The notes beneath the pieces were generated by a model that was not told where the DNA came from, did no database searches, and saw only the letters and a program-made list of their open reading frames with translations. Position numbers and translations under genes: made by a program. From Bacteroidia bacterium (GTDB lineage Bacteria > Bacteroidota > Bacteroidia > B-17B0 > Aurantibacillaceae), in assembly GCA_022841465.1 (NCBI GenBank), contig JALHRL010000012.1, positions 37,046 through 101,045 on the forward strand: a DNA stretch of 64,000 nt, given 5' to 3'. This document shows, piece by piece, positions 63,314 through 64,000 of the stretch (positions are counted from its first letter, which is position 1; each line of letters begins with the position of its first letter).

Positions 63314-64000
63314 TTACCTTAATATCAGAAAACGCTTTCTAGCAATTTGTTTCCCGTTTTTGAGTTCAAGTATATAAGTTCCGTTTGGAATGTTTTTTAT
63401 CTGTATAACTGCTTTGTTTTTATCAATTTCCAATTCATTTTGTTTTATAACATTCCCAAGCTCATTGTAAATTACATATTCATTAAATTTATTTCTATTC
63501 CCTTTTACAAAATCAACATTTAAAACCTCATCACTTGGGTTGGGGCTTAGCAAAATATTATTGTTTTCGCTATTTATTTCTTTCAGGCCAACATCGCTTG
63601 AGTAAACTACAACAGTATCGTATTTAATATTTCCACACAAATCTTGCTTTACCATGTAGGTGTTTGTAATAGCGCCAGCAAAAACAGTTATGCCCGCAGC
63701 AGTATCAATGGCGCTAGTGGTATTGGGTAATTTGTACCAAGTGCAGGCATCATCAAGCCCAATTTCTCGTGTTCTGCCAATATATACCGTATTACCAGGC
63801 AAAGCCCAAACATCATTACCTGCATAAGCAAGTAAATCACTTTCAATAACACTAACATCGTCTATAAAATATGAAGCAATTCCGGCAGTGTTTCCATCTA
63901 AACTTGTATAAGTAGTTGCGCTGGTTAATCTAAAATTACCTATGGTAATGTATTCTTCGGTGCCATTTGCAACAAAACTACCTTGCACCTTCATCCAGTT
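63314..64000 (-). CDS. T9SS type A sorting-domain protein, C-terminal part (partial)
   Basis: The frame enters the window from the right edge without a start, so only about 228 C-terminal residues are seen. It begins with NWMKVQGSFVANGTEEYITIGNF, a carbohydrate-binding or discoidin-like strand pattern that often occurs in T9SS adhesins, then a short SYFIDDVSVIES segment. A Cys-containing Ig-like region with PLVDAC-like spacing (GLDDACTWYKLP) follows. The last ~80 residues are the sorting domain: LLSPNPSDEVLNVDF, YNELGNVIKQ, IPNGTYILELKNG and RKRFLILR. The N-terminal function is outside the window. It is convergent with the unknown secreted gene; no terminator is obvious. Confidence 0.85.
   Translation of the reverse strand, partial: NWMKVQGSFVANGTEEYITIGNFRLTSATTYTSLDGNTAGIASYFIDDVSVIESDLLAYAGNDVWALPGNTVYIGRTREIGLDDACTWYKLPNTTSAIDTAAGITVFAGAITNTYMVKQDLCGNIKYDTVVVYSSDVGLKEINSENNNILLSPNPSDEVLNVDFVKGNRNKFNEYVIYNELGNVIKQNELEIDKNKAVIQIKNIPNGTYILELKNGKQIARKRFLILR

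Overview
The window looks like a contiguous piece of core chromosome from a low-GC member of the Bacteroidota. The evidence is four complete proteins and one cut-off protein with C-terminal type IX secretion (T9SS type A) sorting domains, promoters of the Bacteroidota form TTG-N18-20-TAnnTTTG, an FtsZ ending in NNSFLHDNVD, an atpBEFHAG operon without atpD and atpC, a b558-type sdhCAB, and the VTC/DUF4956, Omp28 and DUF6029 families. I cannot place the order or genus from sequence alone. I see no rRNA, tRNA, CRISPR array, insertion sequence or prophage.

Layout. 1-6.5 kb: end of the division and cell-wall cluster (ftsW end, murG, murC, ftsQ, ftsA, ftsZ), closed by a strong terminator. 6.7-10.2 kb: a large secreted T9SS propeller protein. 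10.4-13.3 kb: three genes for N-acetylated uronic-acid sugar nucleotides (wbpD-, wbpB- and wbpA-like). 13.4-16.2 kb: another T9SS protein divergent from rfbB. 16.2-21 kb: a TetR regulator divergent from an export operon made of an ABC membrane domain fused to an HlyD adaptor with no ATPase, a TolC-type protein and a small CutA-like protein. 21-22.9 kb: a double-ATPase peptide ABC protein. 23.1-26.6 kb: sdhCAB. 26.8-28.2 kb: a VTC-domain and DUF4956 pair. 28.4-37.1 kb: two T9SS proteins sharing a C-terminal module on either side of a propeller/PP2C phosphatase sensor. 37.2-38.4 kb: alpha/beta hydrolase and EVE-domain genes. 38.6-43.6 kb: the ATP synthase operon. 43.7-51.8 kb: queA, aspS, a histidine kinase, leuS and an omega-amidase-like gene. 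51.87-52.17 kb: a GC-rich nested palindromic element with no credible gene. 52.2-54.7 kb: two glycosyltransferases and an SDR enzyme. 54.7-59.7 kb: a four-gene envelope operon (TlpA-like, DUF6029, Omp28, TMTC-like). 59.9-64 kb: dxr, rseP, a secreted unknown and the end of another T9SS protein.

The most unusual items are the ~300-nt nested palindrome at 51870-52168, the ATPase-less ABC-HlyD fusion at 16956-19268 with a CutA-like partner, the module shared by the two T9SS proteins, and a heptanucleotide tandem repeat inside leuS. The rest reads as ordinary housekeeping and envelope-building functions.
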